Shown here one piece after another: positions 16,684 to 28,527 of a stretch of 64,000 bases of DNA; the first letter of the stretch is position 1; every line of letters starts with the position of its first letter. A program made the translations under genes and the position numbers. This DNA is from Geminicoccus harenae (GTDB taxonomy: Bacteria; Pseudomonadota; Alphaproteobacteria; Geminicoccales; Geminicoccaceae): contig NZ_JABGCL010000002.1 of assembly GCF_019800005.1 (NCBI RefSeq), forward strand, positions 1 to 64,000, given 5' to 3'. A model generated the notes under the pieces. It made no database searches and was not told the DNA's origin. It was given only the letters and a program-made list of their open reading frames with translations.

Positions 16684-17283
16684 ATGGCGGTTCCCTCGGT
16701 CGCGCGCGCAGCACTCCTGGTCCTGGCGCTGGCCGGTTGCGCCACCAGCCCGACCATCCGCTCGGACTATGATACGAGCGCGAATTTCGCCGCCTATCAC
16801 AGCTTCGGCTTCGCCGAGAAGCTCGGTACCGACAGCGCCGGCTATGCCAGCCTGCTGACCCAGCGGCTGAAGGAGGCGGTATCCCGGGAGATGGAAGCCC
16901 GCGGCTACGCGTACACGGAGGAGAAGCCGGATCTCCTGGTCAATTTCCAGGCCCGGCTGGAGGACAAGGTACAGGTCTATCGCGCCCCCGCCGCCTGGGG
17001 GCCCTGGCCCCGTGGCTATTACGGCTATCGCGGCGGGTTCTACGACCCCTGGTTCGGCTATGCCGGCGACACCCAGGTGGTGAACTACACCGAAGGCACC
17101 CTCAACATCGACCTGGTCGACCGGGAGCGCCGGCAGATGGTGTGGGAAGGGGTGGCGGTCGGCGAGGTGGACGAGAGCGAGGGCGTGCCCGGCCAGGCCA
17201 AGATCGACGAGGCGGTGAAGGACATCTTCGCCAGGTACCCGTTCCGGGCCGGCAGTGCTGCGGCGGTGGTGCCGGCCTCCTGA
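16684..17283 (+). CDS. DUF4136 family lipoprotein
   Basis: This 199-residue protein has a lipoprotein signal peptide ending in a lipobox (LALAGC, Cys about residue 19), so it is likely anchored in the outer membrane. The mature part matches the DUF4136 pattern. It opens with IRSDYDTSANFAAYHSFGF, continues with EKPDLLVNFQARLEDKV and a Gly/Tyr/Pro-rich loop (YYGYRGGFYDPWFGYAG), and ends with GTLNIDLVDRERRQMVWEG. The ATG at 16684 is chosen because it gives a normal lipoprotein leader and has GGAGG 6 nt upstream. The molecular function of the family is unknown. It converges with gyrB. Confidence 0.85.
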   Translation: MAVPSVARAALLVLALAGCATSPTIRSDYDTSANFAAYHSFGFAEKLGTDSAGYASLLTQRLKEAVSREMEARGYAYTEEKPDLLVNFQARLEDKVQVYRAPAAWGPWPRGYYGYRGGFYDPWFGYAGDTQVVNYTEGTLNIDLVDRERRQMVWEGVAVGEVDESEGVPGQAKIDEAVKDIFARYPFRAGSAAAVVPAS

Positions 17284-17323
17284 GGAGGCCGGACCCGGCC
17301 GGCAGGCGGCTGCGATGCCGTAA

Positions 17324-20884
<3,561 letters not shown>

Positions 20885-20888
<4 letters not shown>

Positions 20889-22012
20889 ACGCGCATCGGC
20901 ATCAGCACGTAGATGGTGGCGACATCCTCGGGATCGCGGATCAGGGTGGGCGAGGCGGGGCTCGCCATCTCCAGCCGGATCTGGTTGCCCTCGACCTGCT
21001 GGGTGATGTCCAGGACGTAGCGGGCGTTGAAGCCGATCTCGATCTCGCCGCCGGACAGCTCGCAATCGACCTCGTCCTGGGCGCGGCCGGCTTCGGCGCT
21101 CACCGCAGACGCCAGCACCCGACCTTCGGAAAAGCCGAGCTTGACCGCGCGGACCTTGTCGGTCGCGACCGTCGACACCCGGTCGATCGCCACCGCGAAG
21201 GCCTTGGCGTCGACCAGCGCCGCCTTGTCGTTGGCGTGCGGGATGACCCGCTCATAATCGGGGAACACCCCGTCGATCAGGCGCGACACCAGCACGGTCG
21301 TGCCGATCTGGAAGCGGATGCGGGACGGCGACAGGGCGATGCCGACCGCGGCGTCCTGGTCGAGCGCCTCGAGCAGGCGGCGGGCCTCGCCCACGGTCTT
21401 CTTCGGCACGATCACCGGCGGGATACCCTTGGCACCCTCGGGCAGCGGCGTCTCGACCCGGGCCAGCCGATGGCCGTCGGTCGCCACCGCGCGCAGCGTC
21501 GCCGCGGCACCGTCGCCGCGAGTGGCGTGCAGATGGACGCCGTTCAGGTAGTAGCGGGTTTCCTCGCTGGACATGGCGAAGCGGGTCTTGTCCAGGAGCT
21601 TGCGCAGCACCTGGGCCGAGAGCTCGAACGATACGCCCAGATCCTCCTCGTTCATCGCCGGGAACTCGTCGGCGGGCAAAGAGGGCAGGACGAAGGACGA
21701 GCGGCCCGAGCGCAGGTTCAGGTCGGCACTGCCATTGGGCTGCTCCAGCTCCACGATCGCACCCTCGGCCAGGCGGCGGACGATCTCGTAGAGCGTGTGC
21801 GCCGCCACCGTGGTGGTGCCGGGCTCGCTGATCTCGGCGGCCTCGCGCGAGACCAGGGTCAGGTCCATGTCGGTCGCGGTGAGCAGGAGCTCGCCGTCGC
21901 GCGCCTCCAGCCGGACGTTGGACAGGATCGGGATCGTCGTGCGGCGTTCGACGACGCTCTGGACATAGCCGAGCGACTTGAGCAGGGGCGCGCGCTCGAT
22001 GGTCAGCTTCAT
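20885..22012 (-). CDS. dnaN: DNA polymerase III beta sliding clamp
   Basis: This 375-residue protein forms the ring-shaped processivity clamp of DNA polymerase III. It begins MKLTIERAPLLKSLGYVQSV, and further on ERRTTIPILSNVRLEA marks the first of three clamp domains. The C-terminal end, VATIYVLMPMRV, is the hallmark MPMR tail. The ATGA overlap with recF indicates translational coupling. In most bacteria dnaA directly precedes dnaN; here two unrelated genes lie between them, so dnaN probably has its own promoter in the 158-bp gap upstream (22013-22170). Confidence 0.97.
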
Positions 22013-22170
22013 GGTCAGGGCAAGTCGCTATGCTCGAGGGAACCCCGACCACGAACATCGCGTCGGGCCCCGAATCTAGCAGGCTCCGCCGCTAAGTTCA
22101 CGAATTTTCGACAAAATCGGGCGGCCAAGCCGGGAAACGGAAGCAGATGCGGCCCCCTGCCAGGCAAAGC

Positions 22171-22788
22171 TCACGATCTGAGCAGGCTCGCCAGCACGTC
22201 GAAGCGCCCGCGCCAGTCCGCCAGCTCCCGGGTCTGGCCGATCTCCTCCTTGGTACCCGGCTGCAACGGGTACTTGTAGAGATAGATATGCGCGCCCCGC
22301 CCGTTCACCCGGCGGCCGGCCGCCACCCATTCACGTACCACGGTGCCGGGAACCAGATAGTAATCGACAAAGGGCCTCACCGGGATCGGCTTGCCGGCGA
22401 GCCGACCCACCCGGCCGTCCAGGACCACGCCCAGATCGACGGCCAGGAGCAGGTCGACGGCCAGGTCGGCCGCGGCCGGGTCGGGGCTGTGGGCCCAGCC
22501 GATGCTCTCGACGAAGCTGTTGCCCTTGAGCTGGACGCGGATCCGCCCGTCGACCAGGAAGTCGTAGCCCGGCTGGTTGCGCCGGATATGGTTGGCGTCC
22601 TGGACCGGGCAGACCGGTGCGAGCTGGCTGAAGAGGGCGTCGGCCGCCTCCGTCGCCAGCCGGTCCGACAGCCGCGCCCGCTCATGGCCCCGGATCGGTG
22701 CCGGTCGGCGCAGCACCGAGGCATGGACGCAGCTTTCCAGCAGCGCGCGCTCAGGCTCGTCGGGCCGGAAGTTCGGGTCGTGCAGCAT
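22171..22788 (-). CDS. Hypothetical protein, possible PD-(D/E)XK nuclease
   Basis: This 205-residue protein belongs to no family I can name with certainty. Its centre has NHIRRNQPGYDFLVDGRIRVQLKG. A buried Asp, a short loop and then a strand ending in x-Q-L-K is the arrangement of PD-(D/E)XK nucleases, with Asp and the Q-x-K pair as possible metal ligands. The preceding helix carries ALFSQLAPVCPVQDAN. There is no signal peptide or membrane segment. It starts 30 bp after the GIY-YIG-like gene, so the two are probably co-transcribed and may act together, but no function is known. Confidence 0.65.
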   Translation of the reverse strand: MLHDPNFRPDEPERALLESCVHASVLRRPAPIRGHERARLSDRLATEAADALFSQLAPVCPVQDANHIRRNQPGYDFLVDGRIRVQLKGNSFVESIGWAHSPDPAAADLAVDLLLAVDLGVVLDGRVGRLAGKPIPVRPFVDYYLVPGTVVREWVAAGRRVNGRGAHIYLYKYPLQPGTKEEIGQTRELADWRGRFDVLASLLRS

Positions 22789-22818
22789 CGGATCGCTTCG
22801 CCTTTCCGGCCGGTGGAT

Positions 22819-23727
22819 TCAGCCGAGCACCCGGCGGAAGAAGCCGACAGGCCCACGCGATGTGGCAGGGTCCGGCCAGTTGGTCCTGGTGATGTCCGCG
22901 CCGCCATAAACGAGCGGGCAGGGGACGACGCGGTGCTGCGGAGGCACGGCCTCGATCGCCACCGCTGCCGCGCTGGCGTCCCTCGGGCGGGTGCCGAGGG
23001 GCTTGGGGCGGTCGAGCGGAATGGGACGGATGCCGAAATCCGCCAGATGGGCAGCCACCAGATCGGAGCGGGTCTCCGGCCGCAGCCATCCCACCTGCTC
23101 GCTGTCGGGTGTGCCCATCCGCTCCTGGACGCTCTGCCAGGCCTGCTGGAGACGGGCGTTGAGCGGGCGGTTGCGGTCATCCTCGGCAGGCACCGCATCT
23201 TCATGCTCGAAGCCGGCGACCAGCCGCACCGGCCAGGGATTATAGGTGAAGGCATAGCGGAAGGCGGTGTCGTGGAGCGCGCCATAGGTCAGCTTCAGGC
23301 GCCCCTCCGGGCTCTCCTCGCGGAACAGCCAGGCCTGCCAGCGAAAGCCCGCCACGGCTGGGCGATGATCGCGCCAGTCGTCATAAAGGCGCGCTGATCT
23401 GGGCAGCTCGGGCGGACCCGCCGGCTGTGCCGTCCGGGCGTCCAGAACGCCGGCAGCCGCCAGGCGCTGCACCGCTTCCCGCGGCGACAGGTCGAACCAC
23501 TCGTTCACGTCACCAGGGCGACGGTGTGCCGCCAGCAGGGCATGGGCGGCACGCTCGGCCTGCTGAACGGCCGCCTTGCCGTCGAGTCGGAAGAGGCCGG
23601 CGACCTGGATACCGCGTGGCGTGTGGCAGCGCGTCTGCCTGTAGCGCGACGGCCAGTTCTCGTCCTTGCCGATCTTGCAGGCAGCGGGGACACCAGGGTC
23701 GGAGAAGACGTAGATGACGTGGGACAT
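22819..23727 (-). CDS. GIY-YIG (T5orf172/MUG113-like) nuclease family protein
   Basis: This 302-residue protein starts MSHVIYVFSDPG, and its first 90 residues look like the T5orf172/MUG113 branch of the GIY-YIG fold: the YVF strand stands in for GIY, followed by CKIGKDENWPSRYRQT and the AERAAHALLAAHRR, EWFDLS region. The remainder (about 100-302) is not recognised and contains an aromatic-rich stretch (WRDHRPAVAGFRWQAWLF). It lies between dnaA and dnaN, which is an unusual position, and is followed by a second nuclease-like gene. The fold assignment is by pattern only. Confidence 0.65.
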   Translation of the reverse strand: MSHVIYVFSDPGVPAACKIGKDENWPSRYRQTRCHTPRGIQVAGLFRLDGKAAVQQAERAAHALLAAHRRPGDVNEWFDLSPREAVQRLAAAGVLDARTAQPAGPPELPRSARLYDDWRDHRPAVAGFRWQAWLFREESPEGRLKLTYGALHDTAFRYAFTYNPWPVRLVAGFEHEDAVPAEDDRNRPLNARLQQAWQSVQERMGTPDSEQVGWLRPETRSDLVAAHLADFGIRPIPLDRPKPLGTRPRDASAAAVAIEAVPPQHRVVPCPLVYGGADITRTNWPDPATSRGPVGFFRRVLG

Positions 23728-23805
23728 GACCCATCCGGAGGCAGATGCAGCATCGCCTCCGCAGGGTCGCCGGCTGGCCGCGCCCGGGTCGGTGACCCGG
23801 GCGGT

Positions 23806-25185
23806 TCAGCTCATCAGGCGCCGCTTCAGCAGTTCCACATCGTCGGCGAGCTGCCGGTCCTCGGCAATCAGCTTCTCGATCTGGCGCACCGCATGCATCA
23901 CCGTGGTATGATCACGGTTGCCGAACTTCTTGCCGATCTCCGGCAAGGAGCGTGGCGTGAGCTGCTTGCACAGATACATCGCGGCCTGCCGGGGCCGGGC
24001 GATGGCGCGCGAGCGGCGCGGGCCGGTCAGGTCGGCCATCTTCATCTGGTAGTGCTCGGCGCAGGCCTTCTGGATTTCCTCGATGGTGACGCGCCGGTCG
24101 TTGGCGCGCAGCAGGTCGTGGAGGATCTCCTGGGCCATCTCCACCGAGACCGCCCGGTTGGTCAGGCTGGCCTGGTGCACCATGCGGTTGAGCGCACCTT
24201 CCAGCTCGCGGACGTTGGAGGTGATCCTGGCGGCCAGGAACTCCAGCACGCGCTGCGGCACGTCCGAGCGCAACTGCTCGGCCTTGGCCTGCAGGATGCC
24301 CAAGCGCAGCTCGTAGGTGGTGGGGTGGATGTCTGCCACCAGGCCCCAGCCCAGGCGCGAGCGGATCCGCTCCTCCAGCCCGGACAGGTCGGACGGGCTG
24401 CGGTCGGCCGAGATCACGATCTGCTTGCCGCGGTCCACCAGCGTGTTGAAGGTGTGGAAGAACTCTTCCTGGGTGCTGTCCTTGCCGGAAATGAACTGCA
24501 CGTCGTCGACCATCAAGAGGTCGACCGAGCGGAACATTTCCTTGAACGCGATCGTTTCCTTGATCCGCAGCGCACGCACGAACTGGTACATGAACTTTTC
24601 TGCGGTCATGAACACGATCTTCTTGGTCGGGTCGATCTGCAAGACCCGGTGGCCGATCGCGTGCATGAGGTGGGTCTTGCCGAGGCCGACCCCGCCATAC
24701 AGGAACAAAGGATTGAACATGGGCTTGGGCGAGGTCGCGACCCGCTCGGCGGCGGCCACCGCGAACTCGTTGGGCTTGCCCACCACGAAGTTCTCGAAGG
24801 TCAGGCGCGGGTCGAGCTGCACGGACAGCTCGTCCGGCGAATCGTTCACCGGGCGCGGCTGAGGCTCAACCACGCGCAGAGGCGGCTGCTCGCGGTTGAC
24901 GATGGTGCCGGGCGAGCCCTTGCCCTGCGCCACCACCAGGCTGATCGAGCGGACCTGGCTGTTCACCCCGTTCCAGAGCGTGCGGATGCGGTCGGCATAG
25001 TGCGCCGCCACCCAGTCGCGCATGAACTGGGTGGGCACGGAGACCAGGCCCCGGTCACCTTCGATGCCGAGAGCCAGGAGCGGCTTCAGCCAGGTGCTGA
25101 AGGCCGTATCCCCCACCTCCGCCCGAAGGAGGCCACGCACCTGCGTCCACTGTGCCTCCAGATCGCTCGACTGCGGCACGATCAT
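23806..25185 (-). CDS. dnaA: Chromosomal replication initiator protein DnaA
   Basis: This 459-residue AAA+ protein opens the replication origin. Domain I is at about 1-80. Domain III follows, with Walker A GGVGLGKTHLMHAIGH near 160 and Walker B-type LMVDDVQFISGK near 222. The sensor/arginine-finger region is EERIRSRLGWGL. Domain IV carries the DNA-binding helix-turn-helix and signature GNRDHTTVMHAVRQIE near the end. The ATG at 25185 gives the ordinary N-terminus. No DnaA-box cluster is obvious upstream; in alphaproteobacteria the origin is often away from dnaA. Confidence 0.97.
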   Translation of the reverse strand: MIVPQSSDLEAQWTQVRGLLRAEVGDTAFSTWLKPLLALGIEGDRGLVSVPTQFMRDWVAAHYADRIRTLWNGVNSQVRSISLVVAQGKGSPGTIVNREQPPLRVVEPQPRPVNDSPDELSVQLDPRLTFENFVVGKPNEFAVAAAERVATSPKPMFNPLFLYGGVGLGKTHLMHAIGHRVLQIDPTKKIVFMTAEKFMYQFVRALRIKETIAFKEMFRSVDLLMVDDVQFISGKDSTQEEFFHTFNTLVDRGKQIVISADRSPSDLSGLEERIRSRLGWGLVADIHPTTYELRLGILQAKAEQLRSDVPQRVLEFLAARITSNVRELEGALNRMVHQASLTNRAVSVEMAQEILHDLLRANDRRVTIEEIQKACAEHYQMKMADLTGPRRSRAIARPRQAAMYLCKQLTPRSLPEIGKKFGNRDHTTVMHAVRQIEKLIAEDRQLADDVELLKRRLMS

Positions 25186-25673
25186 CCGTACCCCGACCCG
25201 GCTGTCGCGTTGTCACCATGGCCCCGCCGGCTGGGCAAGAACACCCGCAGGCCGGACCGCGCTTCGTTCGTATACTCGCCACAAAACGACAACATGACCT
25301 CCCTGCTCCGGGAGGCCCGGCTACCGAAAGCGGGTAGATTGCAGCCCATCGAGGGCCGGAACCGAGATTGCTTCGACTTTGGCGATAGAACAACCTGTCC
25401 AGGGACAGTTGAGTTACTACACCACTGCAGAACAGTCTTTGGTTCGCGACCCTAAATACTCAGCTGCAATCAGGCGCCTGTGCGTGGCGGCCGAACGTCT
25501 GGTGATAGTAATGCCGGGCCTGGGGGGAGGCAAGCACCCGTTCTGCCACAGTCGAAAATTCTCTCAAAGGTTGAATAATCACGAACAACTAATATGAGAG
25601 AACTGCGATGCAACAAAACAGGCGACGAGGACTCGCGTCCTCGTCGCCTGTTTTGACGAACTGCTGGAAACTC
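25186..25673. other. dnaA leader and intergenic region up to rpsT
   Basis: These 488 bp hold the dnaA promoter region and, at the right end, the rpsT terminator hairpin. The part at about 25360-25610 is noticeably less GC-rich than its surroundings. I looked for TTATCCACA-type DnaA boxes on both strands and saw none convincing, so I do not call an origin. No coding feature is supported. Confidence 0.5.
25615..25654 (-). terminator. Strong hairpin terminator of rpsT
   Basis: A perfect 18-bp stem (25615-25632 with 25637-25654) and a 4-nt loop TCGC lie 19 bp after the rpsT stop. The stem begins with AAAA and ends with TTTT, so it can act in either direction. It is the longest perfect hairpin noticed in the window. 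Confidence 0.85.
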
Positions 25674-25949
25674 TCAGGCAGCGGCGCTGGAGAGCTTCTT
25701 CACCATCTGGGCCAGGCGCGAGATCCGGCGGGACGCCGTGTTCTTGTGCAGGACGCCCTTCGTGACCCCGCGCGCGATCTGCGGCTCAGCCTGCCGGAAA
25801 GCAGTGGTGGCGGCTTCCGCATCGCCCTTGGCGACCGCGGCTTCCACCTTCTTGATGAAGGTCTTGATCTGGCTGGTGCGAGCCCGGTTGCGTGCAGTCC
25901 GTGCTTCGGTCTGCCGCACCCGCTTCTTCGCCGAAAGGGTGTGCGCCAC
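25674..25949 (-). CDS. rpsT: 30S ribosomal protein S20
   Basis: This 91-residue basic protein binds 16S rRNA in the small subunit. The family N-terminus is M-A-N/H-x-x-SAKKR; here the matching start is the GTG codon giving MAHTLSAKKRVRQTEA, so it is preferred over a TTG five codons upstream. There is no strong ribosome binding site in front of either, which may reflect the autoregulated initiation known for this protein. The C-terminal KGVLHKNTASRRISRL is typical. Its position next to dnaA is conserved in alphaproteobacteria. Confidence 0.92.
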   Translation of the reverse strand: MAHTLSAKKRVRQTEARTARNRARTSQIKTFIKKVEAAVAKGDAEAATTAFRQAEPQIARGVTKGVLHKNTASRRISRLAQMVKKLSSAAA

Positions 25950-26048
25950 GATGCGATTGCCCAATGTTCTGAAAGTGAGAGGGGCTCTTATCCCCAGGCT
26001 GCGTCTACGTCAACCCGGGCTTGCCCACAAGGTGCTCGCCAATGCGGT

Positions 26049-26822
26049 TCAGCGGTGCCGAAATTCCGCCGAGCGCTTCTCCACGAACGCGTTCATGCCC
26101 TCGGTGCGGTCCTCGGTGGCGAAGCTCGCATAGAAGGCGCGCCGCTCGTAGCGCAGCCCCTCCGCGAGGCTGGTCTCGAACGCGGCATTGACCGCGTCCT
26201 TGGCCATGCGCACGGCGATCCGGCTCTTGGCGGCGATCGCCTGGCCGATCTTGAGCGCCTCCTCGACCAACTCGCCCGCCGGCACCACCCGGGTGACCAG
26301 GCCGGACCGCTCGGCCTCGGCCGCGTCCATCATCCGGCCGGTCAGCACCATGTCCATGGCCTTGGCCTTGCCCACCGCGCGCACCAGGCGCTGGGTGCCG
26401 CCGGCACCGGGCAGCGTGCCGAGATTGATCTCCGGCTGGCCGAAGCGCGCATTGTCGGCGGCGATGATGATGTCGCACATCATCGCCAGCTCGCAGCCGC
26501 CGCCCAGGGCATAGCCGGCCACCGCCGCGATCAGCGGCTTGCGCTTGTCGGCGATGCGTGCCCAGGCGGCGATGAAGTCGCTCTCATAGGCATCCGCGAA
26601 GCCCATCTGCGCCATCTGCTTGACGTCCGCACCGGCGGCGAACGCCTTTTCCGAGCCGGTGATCACCGTGGCGGCGATCTCCGGGTCGGCATCGAACCCG
26701 TCCAGGACCAGGTTCAGCTCGGCGACCAGCTCGTCGTTCAGGGCGTTGAGGGCCTTGGGCCGGTTGAGCGTGATCAGCCCGACGGCGTCGCGCCGGTCCA
26801 CCAGGATGTTGGTATAGGCCAA
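26049..26822 (-). CDS. Enoyl-CoA hydratase
   Basis: This 257-residue crotonase-family enzyme hydrates 2-enoyl-CoA in fatty-acid oxidation. The oxyanion-hole segments are [13 protein letters not shown] near residue 60 and [15 protein letters not shown] near 100. The two catalytic glutamates fit [12 protein letters not shown] (about Glu112) and [14 protein letters not shown] (just after the PEI of QPEIN, about Glu132). The C-terminal [15 protein letters not shown] is typical of short-chain enoyl-CoA hydratases. It lies three bases downstream of the glucan gene. A role in crotonyl-CoA metabolism is a family-based inference. Confidence 0.93.
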   Translation of the reverse strand: MAYTNILVDRRDAVGLITLNRPKALNALNDELVAELNLVLDGFDADPEIAATVITGSEKAFAAGADVKQMAQMGFADAYESDFIAAWARIADKRKPLIAAVAGYALGGGCELAMMCDIIIAADNARFGQPEINLGTLPGAGGTQRLVRAVGKAKAMDMVLTGRMMDAAEAERSGLVTRVVPAGELVEEALKIGQAIAAKSRIAVRMAKDAVNAAFETSLAEGLRYERRAFYASFATEDRTEGMNAFVEKRSAEFRHR

Positions 26823-26825
26823 GAT

Positions 26826-28454
26826 TCACTCCTCCCCGAAGCCCGAGGGCCCGGCCGCAAAGCGGAACGGATGGTACTGGTAGAGCCAGGTCTCGGTGAG
26901 CGCGGCATCGCCCTTGCGCAGGAACAGGCGCAGGTCGACCGGCTCCTCACCCTCGACCAGGAGCTCGAACATCGCCCGCCAGCGCCTGGTCCCGACGATC
27001 TGGAACGCGAAGGCGCGGGTGATCTCGCCGCGCGAGGTGGCCACCACCGCCTGGACGTCCTCGCCCTTGCGCAGCGGCTCGAGCGACGGCCCCTCGAAGT
27101 CGACGGCGAACAGCTTGAGGTCGCGATCCTGCGCCGCCCCGGGCGCGCCGCCCTTGCCGATGCGGGTGGCGATGCAGCGGGCGGCCGAGGGGTCCTGCGG
27201 GATGCCGTCCTGCCAGTAGAGCCGCCAGGCGAGGTCGAAGCGCATGCCCGCCTCGGTCTTGACCTCCGGCACCCAGTAGGCCGCGATGTTGTCGTGGATC
27301 TCGACATTGGTCGGGATCTCGACCAACTGCACCGTCCCCTTGCCCCAGGGCTGCAGCGGCTCGACCCACAAGGACGGTCGCCGCTCGTAGAACAGGGAAT
27401 CGTCCTCGTAGGAATGAAACTCCCGGTCGCGCTGCAGGAGGCCGAACCCCTTGGGGTCGGTGTCGGAAAAGGACGAGACCGTCATGGCCCGGGGGTTGTT
27501 CAAAGGCCGCCACAGACGCTCGCCGGCGCCGGTCCAGATCGCCAGCCCGTCGCTGTCGTGGATCTCGGGGCGCCAGTCGGTGGCGGTGTGGTGGTTGGTC
27601 TCGGAGAACCAATACATGCTGGTGAGCGGGGCAATCCCTAAGCGCTGCACGCCGTGGCGCATGAACAGCTTGGCCTCGACGTCCATCACCACCGCACCCG
27701 GCCGCTTCACCAGGAACCGGTAGGCCCCGGCCAGGGCCGGGCCGTCCAGGAAGGCGCAGATGACCAGGTCGTCATTGTCCGGTGCGGCCCGCTCGATCCA
27801 GAACTCGCGGAACGCCGGAAATTCTTCAGGCGTGGGCAGGCCGATGTCGATCGCCACGCCGCGCGCGGAGATCCCGTACTGGTCGTGCTCGCCGGATGCC
27901 CGGAAATAGGAGGCGCCCAGGAACGACAGCCAGTCGCCGCCGCCCTGCTTGTTCATCACCCGGAACCCGGCGAAGCCCAAATCCTCGGGCAGGCCGGTGA
28001 CGAAGGAGGCCTTCTCGCCGAACTCGAACAGCCAGGGCTCGTAGAGGATCTCGCGCGCCTGGCCGTTCTCGACCAGGTTGATGTGGACCGGTCGCTTGAA
28101 CCAGCGGCCGGGGTGGTGGAAGCGGATGGGCCACGGGCCGCTGCCGTCCGCCCAGAGCGCCTGGTCCGGCCGGAAGCGGATGTCGGCGAACACTTCCGGG
28201 TCGATCCGGTCCAGGATGTCGTCGAACCGGATGATCGGGGACGCATAGGGCTGCTTGGCCGCCGCCTCCGCCTGCGCCACCAGCTGCTCGAACGAGAAGG
28301 GGCTGGGCTCGGAGAAGCGCAGGCCGGTCTGGGGCGGGGGCGGTGCCGCCGCCTCCTCCTGCGCGACCGCTTCCCGCAATGCGGTCAGTCCGGTCAGCCC
28401 GAGCAGGGAAAGGGCAGAAAGACCGAGCGAGACCGAGCGCCGAGTGGCGTCCAT
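26826..28454 (-). CDS. opgG: Periplasmic glucan biosynthesis protein (OpgG/OpgD family)
   Basis: This 542-residue periplasmic protein takes part in osmoregulated glucan backbone synthesis. The start at 28454 (ATG with GAGG 5 nt upstream) gives an N-terminus MDATRRSVSLGLSALSLLGL with twin arginines before a hydrophobic stretch; a Tat-type signal like that of OpgD is possible. A Pro/Ala linker follows, then the MdoG domain: PIIRFDDILDRIDPEVFADIR, DIGLPTPEEFPAFREFWIER, WFSETNHHTATDWRPEIHDS. The glucosyltransferase partner OpgH is not in the window. OpgG and OpgD cannot be distinguished with certainty; the signal slightly favours OpgD. Confidence 0.88.
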   Translation of the reverse strand: MDATRRSVSLGLSALSLLGLTGLTALREAVAQEEAAAPPPPQTGLRFSEPSPFSFEQLVAQAEAAAKQPYASPIIRFDDILDRIDPEVFADIRFRPDQALWADGSGPWPIRFHHPGRWFKRPVHINLVENGQAREILYEPWLFEFGEKASFVTGLPEDLGFAGFRVMNKQGGGDWLSFLGASYFRASGEHDQYGISARGVAIDIGLPTPEEFPAFREFWIERAAPDNDDLVICAFLDGPALAGAYRFLVKRPGAVVMDVEAKLFMRHGVQRLGIAPLTSMYWFSETNHHTATDWRPEIHDSDGLAIWTGAGERLWRPLNNPRAMTVSSFSDTDPKGFGLLQRDREFHSYEDDSLFYERRPSLWVEPLQPWGKGTVQLVEIPTNVEIHDNIAAYWVPEVKTEAGMRFDLAWRLYWQDGIPQDPSAARCIATRIGKGGAPGAAQDRDLKLFAVDFEGPSLEPLRKGEDVQAVVATSRGEITRAFAFQIVGTRRWRAMFELLVEGEEPVDLRLFLRKGDAALTETWLYQYHPFRFAAGPSGFGEE

Positions 28455-28527
28455 GCATTCCTCGAAATGATGTTGGGAATTGCCCAACCTGTCCAACGGC
28501 TCTCGTCGCGCCGGGTGCCGAAGCTCG

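Noticed and set aside
17285..17300. Short GC hairpin between the DUF4136 gene and gyrB as a terminator
   Set aside because: Only about 5 bp of stem with no T-run; too weak to list.
25186..25673. Chromosomal origin next to dnaA
   Set aside because: The region is somewhat AT-richer, but I found no DnaA-box cluster. The usual alphaproteobacterial origin context (hemE) is not present.
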